From NCBI GenBank assembly GCA_964533495.1, contig CAZHJU010000008.1, positions 31,719 to 95,718 of the forward strand: DNA of 64,000 nt. Direction: 5' to 3'. Source of the DNA: Ga0077527 sp964533495 (lineage in GTDB: Bacteria > Pseudomonadota > Gammaproteobacteria > Burkholderiales > SG8-41). The notes beneath the pieces are model-generated. The model was not told where the DNA came from and did not search any database. It worked only from the letters and a program-made list of their open reading frames with translations. This document shows, piece by piece, positions 49,742-58,264 of this stretch (position 1 is the stretch's first letter; every line of letters begins with the position of its first letter). Position numbers and translations under genes: made by a program.

Positions 49742-50434
49742 TCACGCCCCGGATTCCGCAGCGCGATCACGCACCAGAGCCTCCGCCAGCGCCGCGGTGC
49801 TGCCCTCCTCGATCCGTTCGAGCCCGCCCGCACCCACGTGGTAGATGCAGGCCTCGGTCACGATGAAATCCATCGGAATGTCGTGGGGCTGCGGATGGAT
49901 CGTGTCGATGCGCGACAGTTCGAAGGCGACGCCGATCTTCAGCGGCATCGGCTTGATCGAAGCCAGCGTCCGGTCGAAAAACCCGCCGCCGTAACCGAGG
50001 CGGTATCCCCGCTCGTCGAAGCCGACCGGCGGAATCAGCAGCGCCTGCGGCACCACCACGGACGTGTCGGGCACCGGCAGGTCGTAGACGCCCGGCGTCG
50101 TCGCGACGCCGGGCCACCATTCGCGGAAGCGCAGCGGCGCGCCCTTCTGCACGACCTCGGGCAGCGCCGCGACTGCCCCGCGCCGCCGGAAGTCGCGGAT
50201 CGCGAAACGCGCGTCGAATTCCCCCTGAAACGGCCAGTACATGCCGACCGTCATCCCGCCCAGCAGCGGGAATCCCCCGACCAGCCGGCGGGTCATGGCG
50301 GTGGTCCAGTCGCGGTAACGCTCCTCCGCAACCATCTGGCGCCGCGTCAGCAGGGCCGCGCGCTGCGCCTTGCGCCAGGCCTTCAGATCGTCCGGAGAAT
50401 TCATGTCGACGTTTCCCGAATGGTGTCCGGTCAT
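49742..50434 (-). CDS. 5-formyltetrahydrofolate cyclo-ligase
   Basis: 230 residues. Converts 5-formyl-THF to 5,10-methenyl-THF with ATP. VGMYWPFQGEFDAR, LIPPVGFDERGYRLGYGGGF (the ATP/phosphate-binding GYGGGF) and FDRTLA are the family motifs. ATG 50434 overlaps the stop of the nitronate monooxygenase gene as TAATG, favouring this start over ATG 50404. The C-terminal extension after the family core is about 30 residues. Confidence 0.9.
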   Translation of the reverse strand: MTGHHSGNVDMNSPDDLKAWRKAQRAALLTRRQMVAEERYRDWTTAMTRRLVGGFPLLGGMTVGMYWPFQGEFDARFAIRDFRRRGAVAALPEVVQKGAPLRFREWWPGVATTPGVYDLPVPDTSVVVPQALLIPPVGFDERGYRLGYGGGFFDRTLASIKPMPLKIGVAFELSRIDTIHPQPHDIPMDFIVTEACIYHVGAGGLERIEEGSTAALAEALVRDRAAESGA

Positions 50435-51396
50435 TATCTCAATCGCGCGCCGGCCGCGCGCAACTGCGCCTCTGCCTCTGCGCCGATCCGCTCCACGATC
50501 GTCGCGGCGTCCTCGATGCCATCGATCAGATCCACGACCTCCCCCGCCCAGACCGCCGTGGCGTCGAAATCGCCCTGCGCGGCGGCAGCCTGGTACGCGC
50601 CGCGCTCGTCCTTCTGCGCGGCGGCCAGTTCGGCCTCCCGCCCGTGCCAGCGTTCGATGAAACCGTTGCGGAGTGCGCGGCCGGGATAGCGCGCAGGCCA
50701 GGCATAGCCGCGCACGATGTCGAAGACCCGCGTGCGCGCGGTGCCGCTCCCCGCCGCGGCGACGATGCGCCGTTTCGCCTCGTCGTGCCCGAGCGCCTCG
50801 CGCGATGCGTAGAACCGCGTGCCCAGCAGCGCGCCCTGCGCGCCCAGCATCAGCGCCGCCGCCAGCCCCCGGCCGTCACCGATGCCGCCGGCCGCGACCA
50901 CCGGCACCGGATCGACCGCGTCCACCACCGCCGGCACCAGCGGCAGCGTGCCGCGCGATCCGCTGTGACCGCCCGCTTCCGAGCCTTCCGCGACGATCAG
51001 GTCCGCCCCCGCCGCGCGGGCCGCGCGCGCCTCCGTCACGTCCTGCACTTGGCAGATCAGGCGGCAACCCGCCGACTTGATGACCTGCTGGTAGGGGCTG
51101 GGATCGCCGAACGACAGCATGACCGCGTCCGGGCAGTACTCCAGCACCGTGTCGAGCACCGTCCTGTCGATGGCCCAGGTGATCAGGCCGACGCCCCAGG
51201 GGCGCCGGGTCTCCTGCACGACCTTCGACAGTTCCGCGCGCAGCCACGCCTTGTCGCCGTAGCCGCCGCCAACCAGCCCCAGCCCGCCCGCGTTCGAAAC
51301 GGCCGCCGCCAGCCGGCCACCGGCGATGCTGCCCATGGGCGCCAGCATGACCGGATGCCGCAGGCCGAACATCTCCGTGAGTGCAGTGGCGATCAT
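50434..51396 (-). CDS. Nitronate monooxygenase (NPD-family FMN enzyme)
   Basis: 320 residues. FMN TIM barrel oxidising alkyl nitronates. LRHPVMLAPMGSIAGGRLAA (N-terminal FMN site), VAEGSEAGGHSGSRG with the catalytic His, VPVVAAGGIGDGRGLAAALM (phosphate-binding) and GALLGTRFYASREA are present. FabK-type enoyl reductases share the fold but lack the His. Divergent from a MarR regulator across a perfect palindrome. Confidence 0.87.
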   Translation of the reverse strand: MIATALTEMFGLRHPVMLAPMGSIAGGRLAAAVSNAGGLGLVGGGYGDKAWLRAELSKVVQETRRPWGVGLITWAIDRTVLDTVLEYCPDAVMLSFGDPSPYQQVIKSAGCRLICQVQDVTEARAARAAGADLIVAEGSEAGGHSGSRGTLPLVPAVVDAVDPVPVVAAGGIGDGRGLAAALMLGAQGALLGTRFYASREALGHDEAKRRIVAAAGSGTARTRVFDIVRGYAWPARYPGRALRNGFIERWHGREAELAAAQKDERGAYQAAAAQGDFDATAVWAGEVVDLIDGIEDAATIVERIGAEAEAQLRAAGARLR

Positions 51397-51454
51397 GGTG
51401 AAAAACCCCGCGGTATCCGGAAAAGGAAGGGAAAAAGAAGGAAAATGGAAGTTG

Positions 51455-51487
51455 GGCCATTTATATCATGCTGTGATATAAATGGCC
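51455..51487. promoter_or_regulatory. Perfect palindromic operator between nitronate monooxygenase and marR
   Basis: Two 14-base arms, GGCCATTTATATCA (51455-51468) and TGATATAAATGGCC (51474-51487), with centre TGCTG. The right arm ends one base before the MarR ATG at 51489. The arms contain -10-like TATCAT/TATAAA sequences on both strands, so MarR binding would block both promoters. Confidence 0.85.
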
Positions 51488-51488
51488 A

Positions 51489-51926
51489 ATGAGCACGACA
51501 CCCCGACGCGCGCGGCAGACCGGACGGACGCTGTCGAAGCGCGACTTCGAAAGGCTGGCCCATTTCCGCTACCAGCTGCGGCGCTTCCTGCGCTTCAGCG
51601 AGGACGTGACGCGCGGAAAGGGCATCACCGTGCAGCAGTACCTGCTGCTGCTGCAGATCAAGGGGTTTCCCGGCCGCGAATGGGCCACGGTCGGCGAACT
51701 GGCGGAACGCCTGCAGGCGCAGCCTCACGGCGTGGTGTCACTGGTCTCGCGCTGCGAACAGGCCGGATTGATCAGGCGCTGCGCCAGCCTCGTCGACCGG
51801 CGGCAAGTCGAGGTGCGGCTCACGGACAAGGGCGAACGCTGCCTGCAGCAGCTCGCGCGGCTGCACCGCATCGAGCTGATGTCGCTGGGTGCCGGCTTCC
51901 TGATACCGGAACTGGAGCGCGAATGA
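51489..51926 (+). CDS. MarR-family transcriptional regulator
   Basis: 145 residues. Winged-helix core: TVQQYLLLLQIKGFPGREWA, VGELAERLQAQPHGVVSLVS (recognition helix), then the wing SLVDRRQVEVRLTDKGERCL. The DRR of the wing tip is the MarR hallmark. No ribosome-binding site precedes the ATG, because the operator runs right up to it. Its stop overlaps the PAS gene start (ATGA). Likely controls itself and the nitronate monooxygenase. Confidence 0.9.
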   Translation: MSTTPRRARQTGRTLSKRDFERLAHFRYQLRRFLRFSEDVTRGKGITVQQYLLLLQIKGFPGREWATVGELAERLQAQPHGVVSLVSRCEQAGLIRRCASLVDRRQVEVRLTDKGERCLQQLARLHRIELMSLGAGFLIPELERE

Positions 51927-52339
51927 CCGCCGCGCCGCCCTCCCCGCGGCTGCTCGCCGCGATCGCGCTGCAGATTCCGGATGCGCTGATCTGCGCCGAC
52001 ACCGGCGGCAACATCCTTGTCTGGAACGAGGGCGCCGAGCGCATCTTCGGGCACACCGCCGCGGAGGCCGTCGGCCGCAGCCTTGATCTGATCATCCCCG
52101 AGACCTTCAGGCAGGCGCATGACGAAGGCTTCCGGCGCGCCGTCGCGTCCGGACGCACCCGGCATCCGGCGGGCCGCGTGCTGACGACCCGGTCCATGCA
52201 CAAGGACGGCAGCCGGCTTTACGTCGATCTGAGCTTTGGTCTGGTCAAGGACGAAGCCGGCGCGGTCATCGGCGTGCTGGCCGTCGCGCGCGACTGCACC
52301 GAACGCCATCTCGCCGCCCGCGCCGCCGGCCGCGCATGA
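51923..52339 (+). CDS. Single-domain PAS protein
   Basis: 138 residues, almost all one PAS fold: IPDALICADTGGNILVWNEG, then AERIFGHTAAEAVGRSLDLI and a PAC-like end GAVIGVLAVARDCTERH. No output domain follows. Coupled to marR by a four-base overlap, it may pass a redox, ligand or light signal to the regulator, or be a stand-alone sensor. Ligand unknown. Confidence 0.8.
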   Translation: MTAAPPSPRLLAAIALQIPDALICADTGGNILVWNEGAERIFGHTAAEAVGRSLDLIIPETFRQAHDEGFRRAVASGRTRHPAGRVLTTRSMHKDGSRLYVDLSFGLVKDEAGAVIGVLAVARDCTERHLAARAAGRA

Positions 52340-52413
52340 CACCCGGTGCGCGCCTGCGCCCGATTCGCCCCGCGGTTTCCGGGATCATTGGCTCGATATA
52401 AAATATCGTTTAA

Positions 52414-52426
52414 AATCAAATACTTA
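52414..52426 (+). promoter_or_regulatory. IHF-like site between the PAS and RidA genes
   Basis: AATCAAATACTTA, an exact match to WATCAA-N4-TTR, preceded by the inverted repeat CGATAT-aaa-ATATCG (52394-52408). The two flanking genes converge here. Confidence 0.4.
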
Positions 52427-52438
52427 AAAAATACACCT

Positions 52439-52798
52439 TCAGGCCAGTGCAGACTGCGCCGCCGTGACGATGATCTCGATCTTCCAGGACGGATCCGACA
52501 GCGCGGCCTGCACGGTGGCGCGCGGCGGCGCGGCGCCCGGCGTCACCCAGGCGTCCCAGACCTCGTTCATCGCGGCGATGTCCTTGATGTCCGCCAGGAA
52601 AATCTGCGCGCGGAGCATATGCGCCTTGCCGCTGCCCGCTTCCGCAAGGCGCCGGTCGACCTGCGCCAGCACATCGGCCGTCTGGCTGCGGATGTCCGCG
52701 GCCTCGCACTCCGGCACCATGCCGGCCAGGTACACCACGCCGTTGAAAACCGCGGCCTCGCTGTAACGCGCCGCGACATGCAGTCTCTGCAAACCCAT
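52439..52798 (-). CDS. RidA/YjgF/Rid-family protein
   Basis: 119 residues of the chorismate-mutase-like Rid fold. FNGVVYLAGMVPE, MLRAQIFLADIKDIAAMNEV and PRATVQAALSDPSWKIEIIV fit the family; the Arg before ATVQ is the usual substrate-anion ligand in RidA-type deaminases. Likely a scavenger of reactive enamines/imines, subgroup not determined. It follows the REC-cyclase gene by 40 bases. Confidence 0.83.
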   Translation of the reverse strand: MGLQRLHVAARYSEAAVFNGVVYLAGMVPECEAADIRSQTADVLAQVDRRLAEAGSGKAHMLRAQIFLADIKDIAAMNEVWDAWVTPGAAPPRATVQAALSDPSWKIEIIVTAAQSALA

Positions 52799-52838
52799 TT
52801 CGTCCCTTTCCCGATTCTCCGGGTTGTCCCGGATCGAA

Positions 52839-53969
52839 CTAAGCCTTGATGCCGGTGATGTTGTACACCGGCACCGGCTCCGCCACGCCCTTGAAATTCA
52901 TGCTGCCCAGCTGCTCGGCCTGCACCTCGTTCTCGACGCGGACGTAGGTTTTCTGGTTGGTCAGGATCTGGCCGCCTTTCGCTTCGCCGCACAGCCGCGC
53001 GGCGTGGTTGGTCACCGATCCGATGCAGGTGTAGTCCCAGCGCCCTTCGAAGCCGATGGTGCCCAGCGTCGCGTAGCCCTGGGCGATCCCGATGCCGAGG
53101 TCCAGGCCGAAGCCGCGCTTCTGCCAAGTCTCACGCAGCGGCACGAAGTCACGCTGCATTGCCAGCGACATGCGTACCGCGCTGGCCAGCGGGAATTCCA
53201 TTTTGATCGGGTCGTTGAAATAGATCATCATGCCGTCGCCGGTGAAGCAGTCCAGCGTGCCGCCCTCGGCCAGGATCAGCGGCCCCAGCGCGTTGTGGTA
53301 TTCCGACAGCATTTCCATGACCTCCTCCGGCTCGGCCTTGTCGGTGAAGGCCGTGAAGCCGCGCATGTCGATGAACACCACCACCACCTCGCGGCGGTGG
53401 GCCTGCAGCATCTTCTCGCCGCCGGTGTCGAGAATGGCCCTGGCGATCTGCGGCGAGAAGAAGCGCTTCATCAGGCCCAGCCGATCGAGCTCGGACAGTT
53501 GCTGCTTGACGCGCTCCTCCAGCGTGCGGTTCAGCTCGTGCAGCTCGTCGCGCAGCCGCTTCTTCTCCAGGCTCGCGCTGACCCGCGCCGCCAGCAGCGT
53601 CGGATCGAAGGGTTTCGGCAGGTGGTCCTCGGCGCCGAGCTTGATGCAGCGGATGACGCTTTCCTGGTCCTCCACCGCGGTGATCATGATCACCGGAATG
53701 TCGCGCAGCTGCGGATCGCCCTTCATGCGCTCCAGCACCTCGTAGCCGCTGACCTCGGGCATCATGACGTCGAGCATGACGAGGTCGAATTTCTTCTGCT
53801 GCAACTGCTCCAGCGCCTGGCGGCCGTCGTTGGCGGTCGAGATGTTCCCGTAGCCCTCGCGCTTGAGCCGGCGCGTCAGCGTGTAGCGGTTGTCGTCGTT
53901 GTCGTCGACGACCAGCAGGGCCGATTCCTTGACGGACTCCTTGATCGATTCTTCAGACGCCTCTTTCAT
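52839..53969 (-). CDS. Response regulator with class III nucleotide-cyclase output domain
   Basis: 376 residues. Receiver domain (18-135) with phospho-acceptor Asp67 (FDLVMLDVMMPE) and Lys120; a coiled coil 138-168; then a class III cyclase domain (195-376). Metal ligands Asp202 (VFIDMRGFTAF) and Asp246 (FTGDGMMIYF), Asn322 and Arg326 are kept. The residues that usually choose adenine are changed: the Lys position is Cys242 (LDCFTGDG) and the Asp position is Ser319 (CIGSVTN). Last member of the kinase operon, with a four-base overlap upstream. Confidence 0.88.
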   Translation of the reverse strand: MKEASEESIKESVKESALLVVDDNDDNRYTLTRRLKREGYGNISTANDGRQALEQLQQKKFDLVMLDVMMPEVSGYEVLERMKGDPQLRDIPVIMITAVEDQESVIRCIKLGAEDHLPKPFDPTLLAARVSASLEKKRLRDELHELNRTLEERVKQQLSELDRLGLMKRFFSPQIARAILDTGGEKMLQAHRREVVVVFIDMRGFTAFTDKAEPEEVMEMLSEYHNALGPLILAEGGTLDCFTGDGMMIYFNDPIKMEFPLASAVRMSLAMQRDFVPLRETWQKRGFGLDLGIGIAQGYATLGTIGFEGRWDYTCIGSVTNHAARLCGEAKGGQILTNQKTYVRVENEVQAEQLGSMNFKGVAEPVPVYNITGIKA

Positions 53970-54340
53970 GAACGGGACTCCTGCGGTATCAGCGCGTTGA
54001 TCTTGCCGAGCAGCCGCTCGAAATCGACCGGCTTGGTGTCGAAATCGTCGCAGCCCGCTTCGAAGGCCCTTTCCTTCTCGCCGGTCATCGCGTTGGCCGT
54101 CAGCACGATCAGCGGAATCTTTCCGGTGGCCCCGTCCTGCTTGATCCGGCGCGTCGCCTCCCAGCCGTCGAGCACCGGCAGGCTCAGGTCCATCAGGATC
54201 AGGTCCGGCCGCTCGCTGCCCGCCCTGGCCACGCCCTCCGCGCCGTCGCGCGCGATCAGCACGGTGAAGCCGGCGCGCTTGAGCCGGCGCTCCAGCATGT
54301 AGATGTTGTCATCGTTGTCCTCGACATAGAGAATCTTCAT
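53966..54340 (-). CDS. Single-domain response regulator
   Basis: 124 residues, one receiver domain: KILYVEDNDDNIYMLERRLK (acidic pocket), phospho-acceptor Asp in LILMDLSLPVLDGWEATRRI, Thr/Lys switch residues in IVLTANAM and DTKPVDFERLL. CheY-like, no output domain, close to the DivK/CheY group. Its start overlaps the stop of the hybrid kinase, and its stop overlaps the start of the REC-cyclase gene, so all three are translationally coupled. Confidence 0.92.
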   Translation of the reverse strand: MKILYVEDNDDNIYMLERRLKRAGFTVLIARDGAEGVARAGSERPDLILMDLSLPVLDGWEATRRIKQDGATGKIPLIVLTANAMTGEKERAFEAGCDDFDTKPVDFERLLGKINALIPQESRS

Positions 54341-57147
54341 GCTGCTCCTTCCCCTGCATTGTTCACATTTTCTTCCGCCGCCGGACCGTCCCGGCGGCGC
54401 GCGACCGACACCTCCAGCACCTGCCCGATCTCGCCCAGCAGCTCGGCCAGTTCCGCCGCCCCCTTGCCCATGACCCGCTCGACCTGGCCGTTCAGCCGGT
54501 CGCGCTCCTCCGCCGTCAGATCCTTCGCCGTGATCACCAGCACCGGGATGTCGCGCCATTCCGGCCGGGCGCGTATTTCGGCCAGGAACTCGAAGCCGTT
54601 CATCTCCGGCATCATCAGGTCGAGCATGATCACGTCGGGCCGCGACTTCGCCAGGCTGTCGAGGCCGAGGCGGCCGTTGGCCGCCTCACCCACCTCCCAG
54701 CCGTCGCGCCGCAGCGACTGGCAGATGCCGCCGCGCATCAGGTCGTCGTCGTCGATGACCAGCACCCTGCGCCCGGCGGCGCCGCAGGCCGCGCGCAGCG
54801 CGCCGGTCAGCCTGTCGCGGTCCACCGGCTTGACCAGGTACTCCGTCGCGCCCAACGCGTAGCCGCGGGTGCGGTCGTCGATGATGGTCATCAGGATCAC
54901 GGGAATGTCCGCGAGCTCCGGGTCGCCCTTGATCGCCGCGAGCACGGTCCAGCCGTCGAGCTGCGGCATCAGCACGTCGAGCGTGATCGCCGCCGGATGC
55001 AGCTCGCGCGCCAGGCGCAGGCCTTCGTGGCCGTCGGCGGCCGTCGCCACCTTGAATCCCTTGCGCGTCAGGAAGCGCTCGGTCAGGTCGCGCACCGATT
55101 CATCGTCGTCGATGACCAGTATCGTTCCCGCGCCGGCCGCCGCGGACGCCCTGGCCGGCGCCGCCGCGGCCGGGCGCGCCGCCACCGGCGCCGCACCGGC
55201 TTCGGCCGGCAGGTTCACGAGAAAGGTCGACCCCTTCCCGGGCTCGCTGGTCACCGTGATGTCGCCGCCCATCATCTGGCACAGCCGCCGGCTGATCGCG
55301 AGGCCCAGGCCGGTGCCGCCGTACTTGCGCGTCGTCGACGCGTCCGCCTGCACGAAGTCGTTGAACAGCCGCGACAGCTGCTCCGGCGTCATGCCGATGC
55401 CGCTGTCCTTCACCGCGATCGCGATCCAGTCGCGTCCCTCCCGCGCCTCGCGCCGCACCGTGAGGCTGACGCTGCCCTTCTCGGTGAACTTGTTGGCGTT
55501 GCTCATCAGGTTCAGCAGGATCTGGCGCATGCGCATCGGGTCGGCGCGCATCGCGCCGATGTCCGCCGGGCAGTCGAGCACGATCGTGTTGCCGTTCTTT
55601 CCCGCCAGCATCTCGATGGTCTTGGCCACGTCGGCGGCCAGCGGCGCGACCGGAAAGTTCTCCGGATGCAGGTCCATCTTGCCGGCCTCGATCTTCGACA
55701 GATCGAGAATGTCGTTGATCAGCTCCAGCAGGTGCCTGCCGGCGCGCAGCACGCGCTCCAGCGGCTCGATCTCGTCGTCGCGCTTCAGGTCGCGCGCGTC
55801 CTCCAGCAGCATCTCGGTCACGCCGATGATCGCGTTCAGCGGCGTGCGCAACTCGTGCGACATGTTGGCGAGGAACTGCGACTTGAGCTGGCTCGCGGCT
55901 TCCAGCTGCACGCCCTTCCGGCGGATTTCCTCGAACAGGCGCGCGTTCTGGATCGCCAGCACCGACTGGCCGGTGAAGGCCTGCAGCATGTCCACCACCG
56001 CGGGACCGAAGGCGCCGGGCCTGATGCGCCGGATCACCAGGCCGCCGACCAGCCGGTCGTCGCGCAGCAGCGGAACGCCGAGCACGGCGCGGTAGCCGCC
56101 GCCCTGCCTGTGCGCGTCGCGCAGCCGGTATTCCGGCGCCTGCTCGACATCGGCGATCTGGAAGGCCGCGCGGCGCGCGGCCGCCATGCCCACCGCGCCC
56201 TCACCCACCTTGAGCCGGGATTTGCGCAGCGTCTCGACGGCGCTTGCGGACAGGCCGACGTTCACGCGCGGATCGAAGACGCCCGCGGTTTCGTCGTATT
56301 CGTACAGGGTGCCGGAATCCGCGCCGCCCAGCCTGACGGCCTGGGTCACGATGGTTTCGAGCACGCGGTCGATGTCCAGCGAGGCGCTGACCATCTGCCC
56401 GACCTCGCCGAGGATGCGCAGTTCCCCGAGCTGCTTTTCCGCCAGATCGGCGCGCATCCAGCTCTCCGCCAGGTACACCTTGACCATCAGGCACAACAGC
56501 ACGGCGCCCAGCGCGGCGAGCAGCACCATCGCCTCCAGCAGCGACCTGTCCTTCTCGATTTCGTCCTGCCGCGCCGCCAGCTTCTGCGTGGCTTCCAGCA
56601 GCGCGTCGGTGTCGCGCAGGATGTTGTCGACGATGCGCTCGCCGTCGGCGCGGACGGATTCCGCGCCGGCGCCGCGCATGTAGCCCAGCGCGATCACGTT
56701 GGATTCCGCGTCTTCCCAGGTCTGTGCCACGCCCGCCATTTCCGGCACCACCCGCAGCGCCCAGTCCGGCAACCGGGATTCGCCGGCGTTGCCGCCGTCC
56801 TTCAGCACCGCGACGACCTCGACGATGCGGTTGCGCGCCTCGAGCAGTTGGTCGAATCCCTCGGAATCGCCGTGCAGCGCCTGCTGCGCGGCCTTGCCCA
56901 GGCGCTGCGACAGCATGCTGATTTCGGCATTGGCCTTGGCGTAGGCCGCGCCGGAAGTCACGCGCACGTCGTTCAGGAAGGCCAGGATGCCGACCGCCAG
57001 AAACAGCAGAAGCAGCGCGCCGCCCAGGATCTGCATCTGCGCGCCGACCGCCAGATGGCCGATCAGCGGCAGCGGCTTTCTCAGCACGCGCCCGAGCAGC
57101 CCGCATCGCCCGGCGGCCGCGCCGGTTTCCGCACCGTTGTCCCGCAT
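54337..57147 (-). CDS. Hybrid sensor histidine kinase with two receiver domains
   Basis: About 936 residues. Two membrane helices (around 38-60 and 205-230) flank a periplasmic helical sensor. Then a GAF domain (VSASLDIDRVLETIVTQAVR onward), HisKA with FLANMSHELRTPLNAIIGVT (phospho-His), HATPase with the N-box ILLNLMSNANKFTEKG and GTGLGLAISRRL, an Ala/Pro linker, and two receivers (ITLDVLMPQLDGW; IMLDLMMPEMNGF). ATG 57147 is chosen because the longer frame from 57240 would translate a repeat array. It feeds the two response regulators downstream. Confidence 0.92.
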   Translation of the reverse strand: MRDNGAETGAAAGRCGLLGRVLRKPLPLIGHLAVGAQMQILGGALLLLFLAVGILAFLNDVRVTSGAAYAKANAEISMLSQRLGKAAQQALHGDSEGFDQLLEARNRIVEVVAVLKDGGNAGESRLPDWALRVVPEMAGVAQTWEDAESNVIALGYMRGAGAESVRADGERIVDNILRDTDALLEATQKLAARQDEIEKDRSLLEAMVLLAALGAVLLCLMVKVYLAESWMRADLAEKQLGELRILGEVGQMVSASLDIDRVLETIVTQAVRLGGADSGTLYEYDETAGVFDPRVNVGLSASAVETLRKSRLKVGEGAVGMAAARRAAFQIADVEQAPEYRLRDAHRQGGGYRAVLGVPLLRDDRLVGGLVIRRIRPGAFGPAVVDMLQAFTGQSVLAIQNARLFEEIRRKGVQLEAASQLKSQFLANMSHELRTPLNAIIGVTEMLLEDARDLKRDDEIEPLERVLRAGRHLLELINDILDLSKIEAGKMDLHPENFPVAPLAADVAKTIEMLAGKNGNTIVLDCPADIGAMRADPMRMRQILLNLMSNANKFTEKGSVSLTVRREAREGRDWIAIAVKDSGIGMTPEQLSRLFNDFVQADASTTRKYGGTGLGLAISRRLCQMMGGDITVTSEPGKGSTFLVNLPAEAGAAPVAARPAAAAPARASAAAGAGTILVIDDDESVRDLTERFLTRKGFKVATAADGHEGLRLARELHPAAITLDVLMPQLDGWTVLAAIKGDPELADIPVILMTIIDDRTRGYALGATEYLVKPVDRDRLTGALRAACGAAGRRVLVIDDDDLMRGGICQSLRRDGWEVGEAANGRLGLDSLAKSRPDVIMLDLMMPEMNGFEFLAEIRARPEWRDIPVLVITAKDLTAEERDRLNGQVERVMGKGAAELAELLGEIGQVLEVSVARRRDGPAAEENVNNAGEGAA

Positions 57148-57185
57148 TGCCGTCACGTCATCCCCCTGTCGCGCCCACGATCCGA

Positions 57186-57236
57186 TTGGCAAACATCGTT
57201 GGCAAAATCGTTGGCAAACGTCGATTGTAAACATCG
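57186..57236. repeat. Four imperfect tandem repeats upstream of the hybrid kinase gene
   Basis: TTGGCAAACATCG (57186), TTGGCAAAATCG (57199), TTGGCAAACGTCG (57211) and TTGTAAACATCG (57225), spaced about one DNA turn apart. They lie 40-90 bp before the proposed kinase start, in a place suited to cooperative binding of a regulator. Confidence 0.65.
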
Positions 57237-57372
57237 GCACTTAACCGACGGACCATCATCCAGGCTGCGCGATGATGCCATCGACCGATGCCGGAGTCAG
57301 GCCCCCCGGAGTTTAGCCCCTTTTTACATCGCATCGCGGCAGCGCGGCAATGCCTGTGGTCTAATCGCGGCC

Positions 57373-58215
57373 ATGCTGTCCTACCGCCACCAGTTTCATG
57401 CCGGCAACGTGTCCGACGTGTTCAAGCACGCCGTGCTCGCGCGCCTGCTGGCCGCGCTCGGACGCAAGGACAAGCCCTATCAGCTGCTCGACACGCACGC
57501 GGGCACGGGACTCTACGATCTCGACCATCCGTGGTCGCGCAAGACGGAGGAATGGCGCAAGGGCATCGGCCGCATCTTCGGGCGCGCCGACGCGCCCGGG
57601 GCGCTCGTACCCTATCTCGATGCCGTGCGCGCTGAAAATCCGGACGGGCATCTGCGCCGTTATCCCGGTTCTCCGCGCATCGCGCGCCGCCTGATGCGGC
57701 CGACCGACCGCCTGGTGCTGTGCGAGCTGAACCGGGACGACTGCGCCGCGCTGAAATCCGCGATGGGCGGCTTCCGGCACACCGCCGTCCACAACCAGGA
57801 CGGCTTCGCGTCGGTCCGCGCCTTCCTGCCGCCGAAGGAACGGCGCGGCCTGACGTTCATCGACTCCGCCTTCGACCAGGCCGACGAGTTCGCGCGGGTC
57901 GTCCGCACGGCGAAGGAGGCGCACGCGCGCTTCGCCGGCGGCATGATCGCCGTCTGGTATCCGCTGATGGCGCCGTCGGCGATGGAGGCCTTCGCCCGCA
58001 GCGTGCAGGCCTCCGGCCTCCCGGAAACGCTGCAACTGGAACTGGCGGTGCACCCGGAGCATTTCAGCGAGCACATCCGCGGCAGCGGCATGATCGTGGT
58101 CAACCCGCCGTTCGGGCTGGAGCGGGAAGCCCCGCCGCTGCTCGACTGGCTGTGGCGGGCGCTGTCCCCGGAAGGTGAAGGCGGCGCGCGCTGCGAATGG
58201 CTGCTGCGGGAATGA
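57373..58215 (+). CDS. rlmJ: 23S rRNA (adenine-2030-N6)-methyltransferase, RlmJ-like
   Basis: 280 residues, collinear with RlmJ: LSYRHQFHAGNVSDVFKHAV at the start, SAM-binding LLDTHAGTGLYDL, and the later SGMIVVNPPFGLE. The catalytic motif IV, normally IDPPYE, reads IDSAFD here, although the surrounding RRGL...D frame is intact. This may alter or remove activity. The frame is open far upstream (antisense to the kinase), but only from ATG 57373 does it match the family. A strong terminator follows at once. Confidence 0.88.
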   Translation: MLSYRHQFHAGNVSDVFKHAVLARLLAALGRKDKPYQLLDTHAGTGLYDLDHPWSRKTEEWRKGIGRIFGRADAPGALVPYLDAVRAENPDGHLRRYPGSPRIARRLMRPTDRLVLCELNRDDCAALKSAMGGFRHTAVHNQDGFASVRAFLPPKERRGLTFIDSAFDQADEFARVVRTAKEAHARFAGGMIAVWYPLMAPSAMEAFARSVQASGLPETLQLELAVHPEHFSEHIRGSGMIVVNPPFGLEREAPPLLDWLWRALSPEGEGGARCEWLLRE

Positions 58216-58244
58216 AAAACGCCGCGGAAAACCGCGGCGTTTTT
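58215..58244. terminator. Bidirectional terminator between rlmJ and efp
   Basis: Perfect 13-bp stem AAAAACGCCGCGG (58215-58227) / CCGCGGCGTTTTT (58232-58244) with an AAAA loop; the A- and T-runs serve both strands. It sits between convergent rlmJ and efp. Confidence 0.93.
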
Positions 58245-58264
58245 CGTGGCCGGATGCGCGTGCA

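Noticed and set aside
57186..57236. CRISPR-like array
   Set aside because: Repeat units of 12-13 bp without spacers; they are direct tandem repeats, not a CRISPR.
54997..57372. Very long plus-strand open frame (over 1000 codons together with rlmJ) opposite the hybrid kinase
   Set aside because: It is antisense to a kinase gene with all domains intact; its translation is Arg/Gln/His-rich without any domain. High GC leaves the opposite strand open. Only the part from 57373 is a gene.
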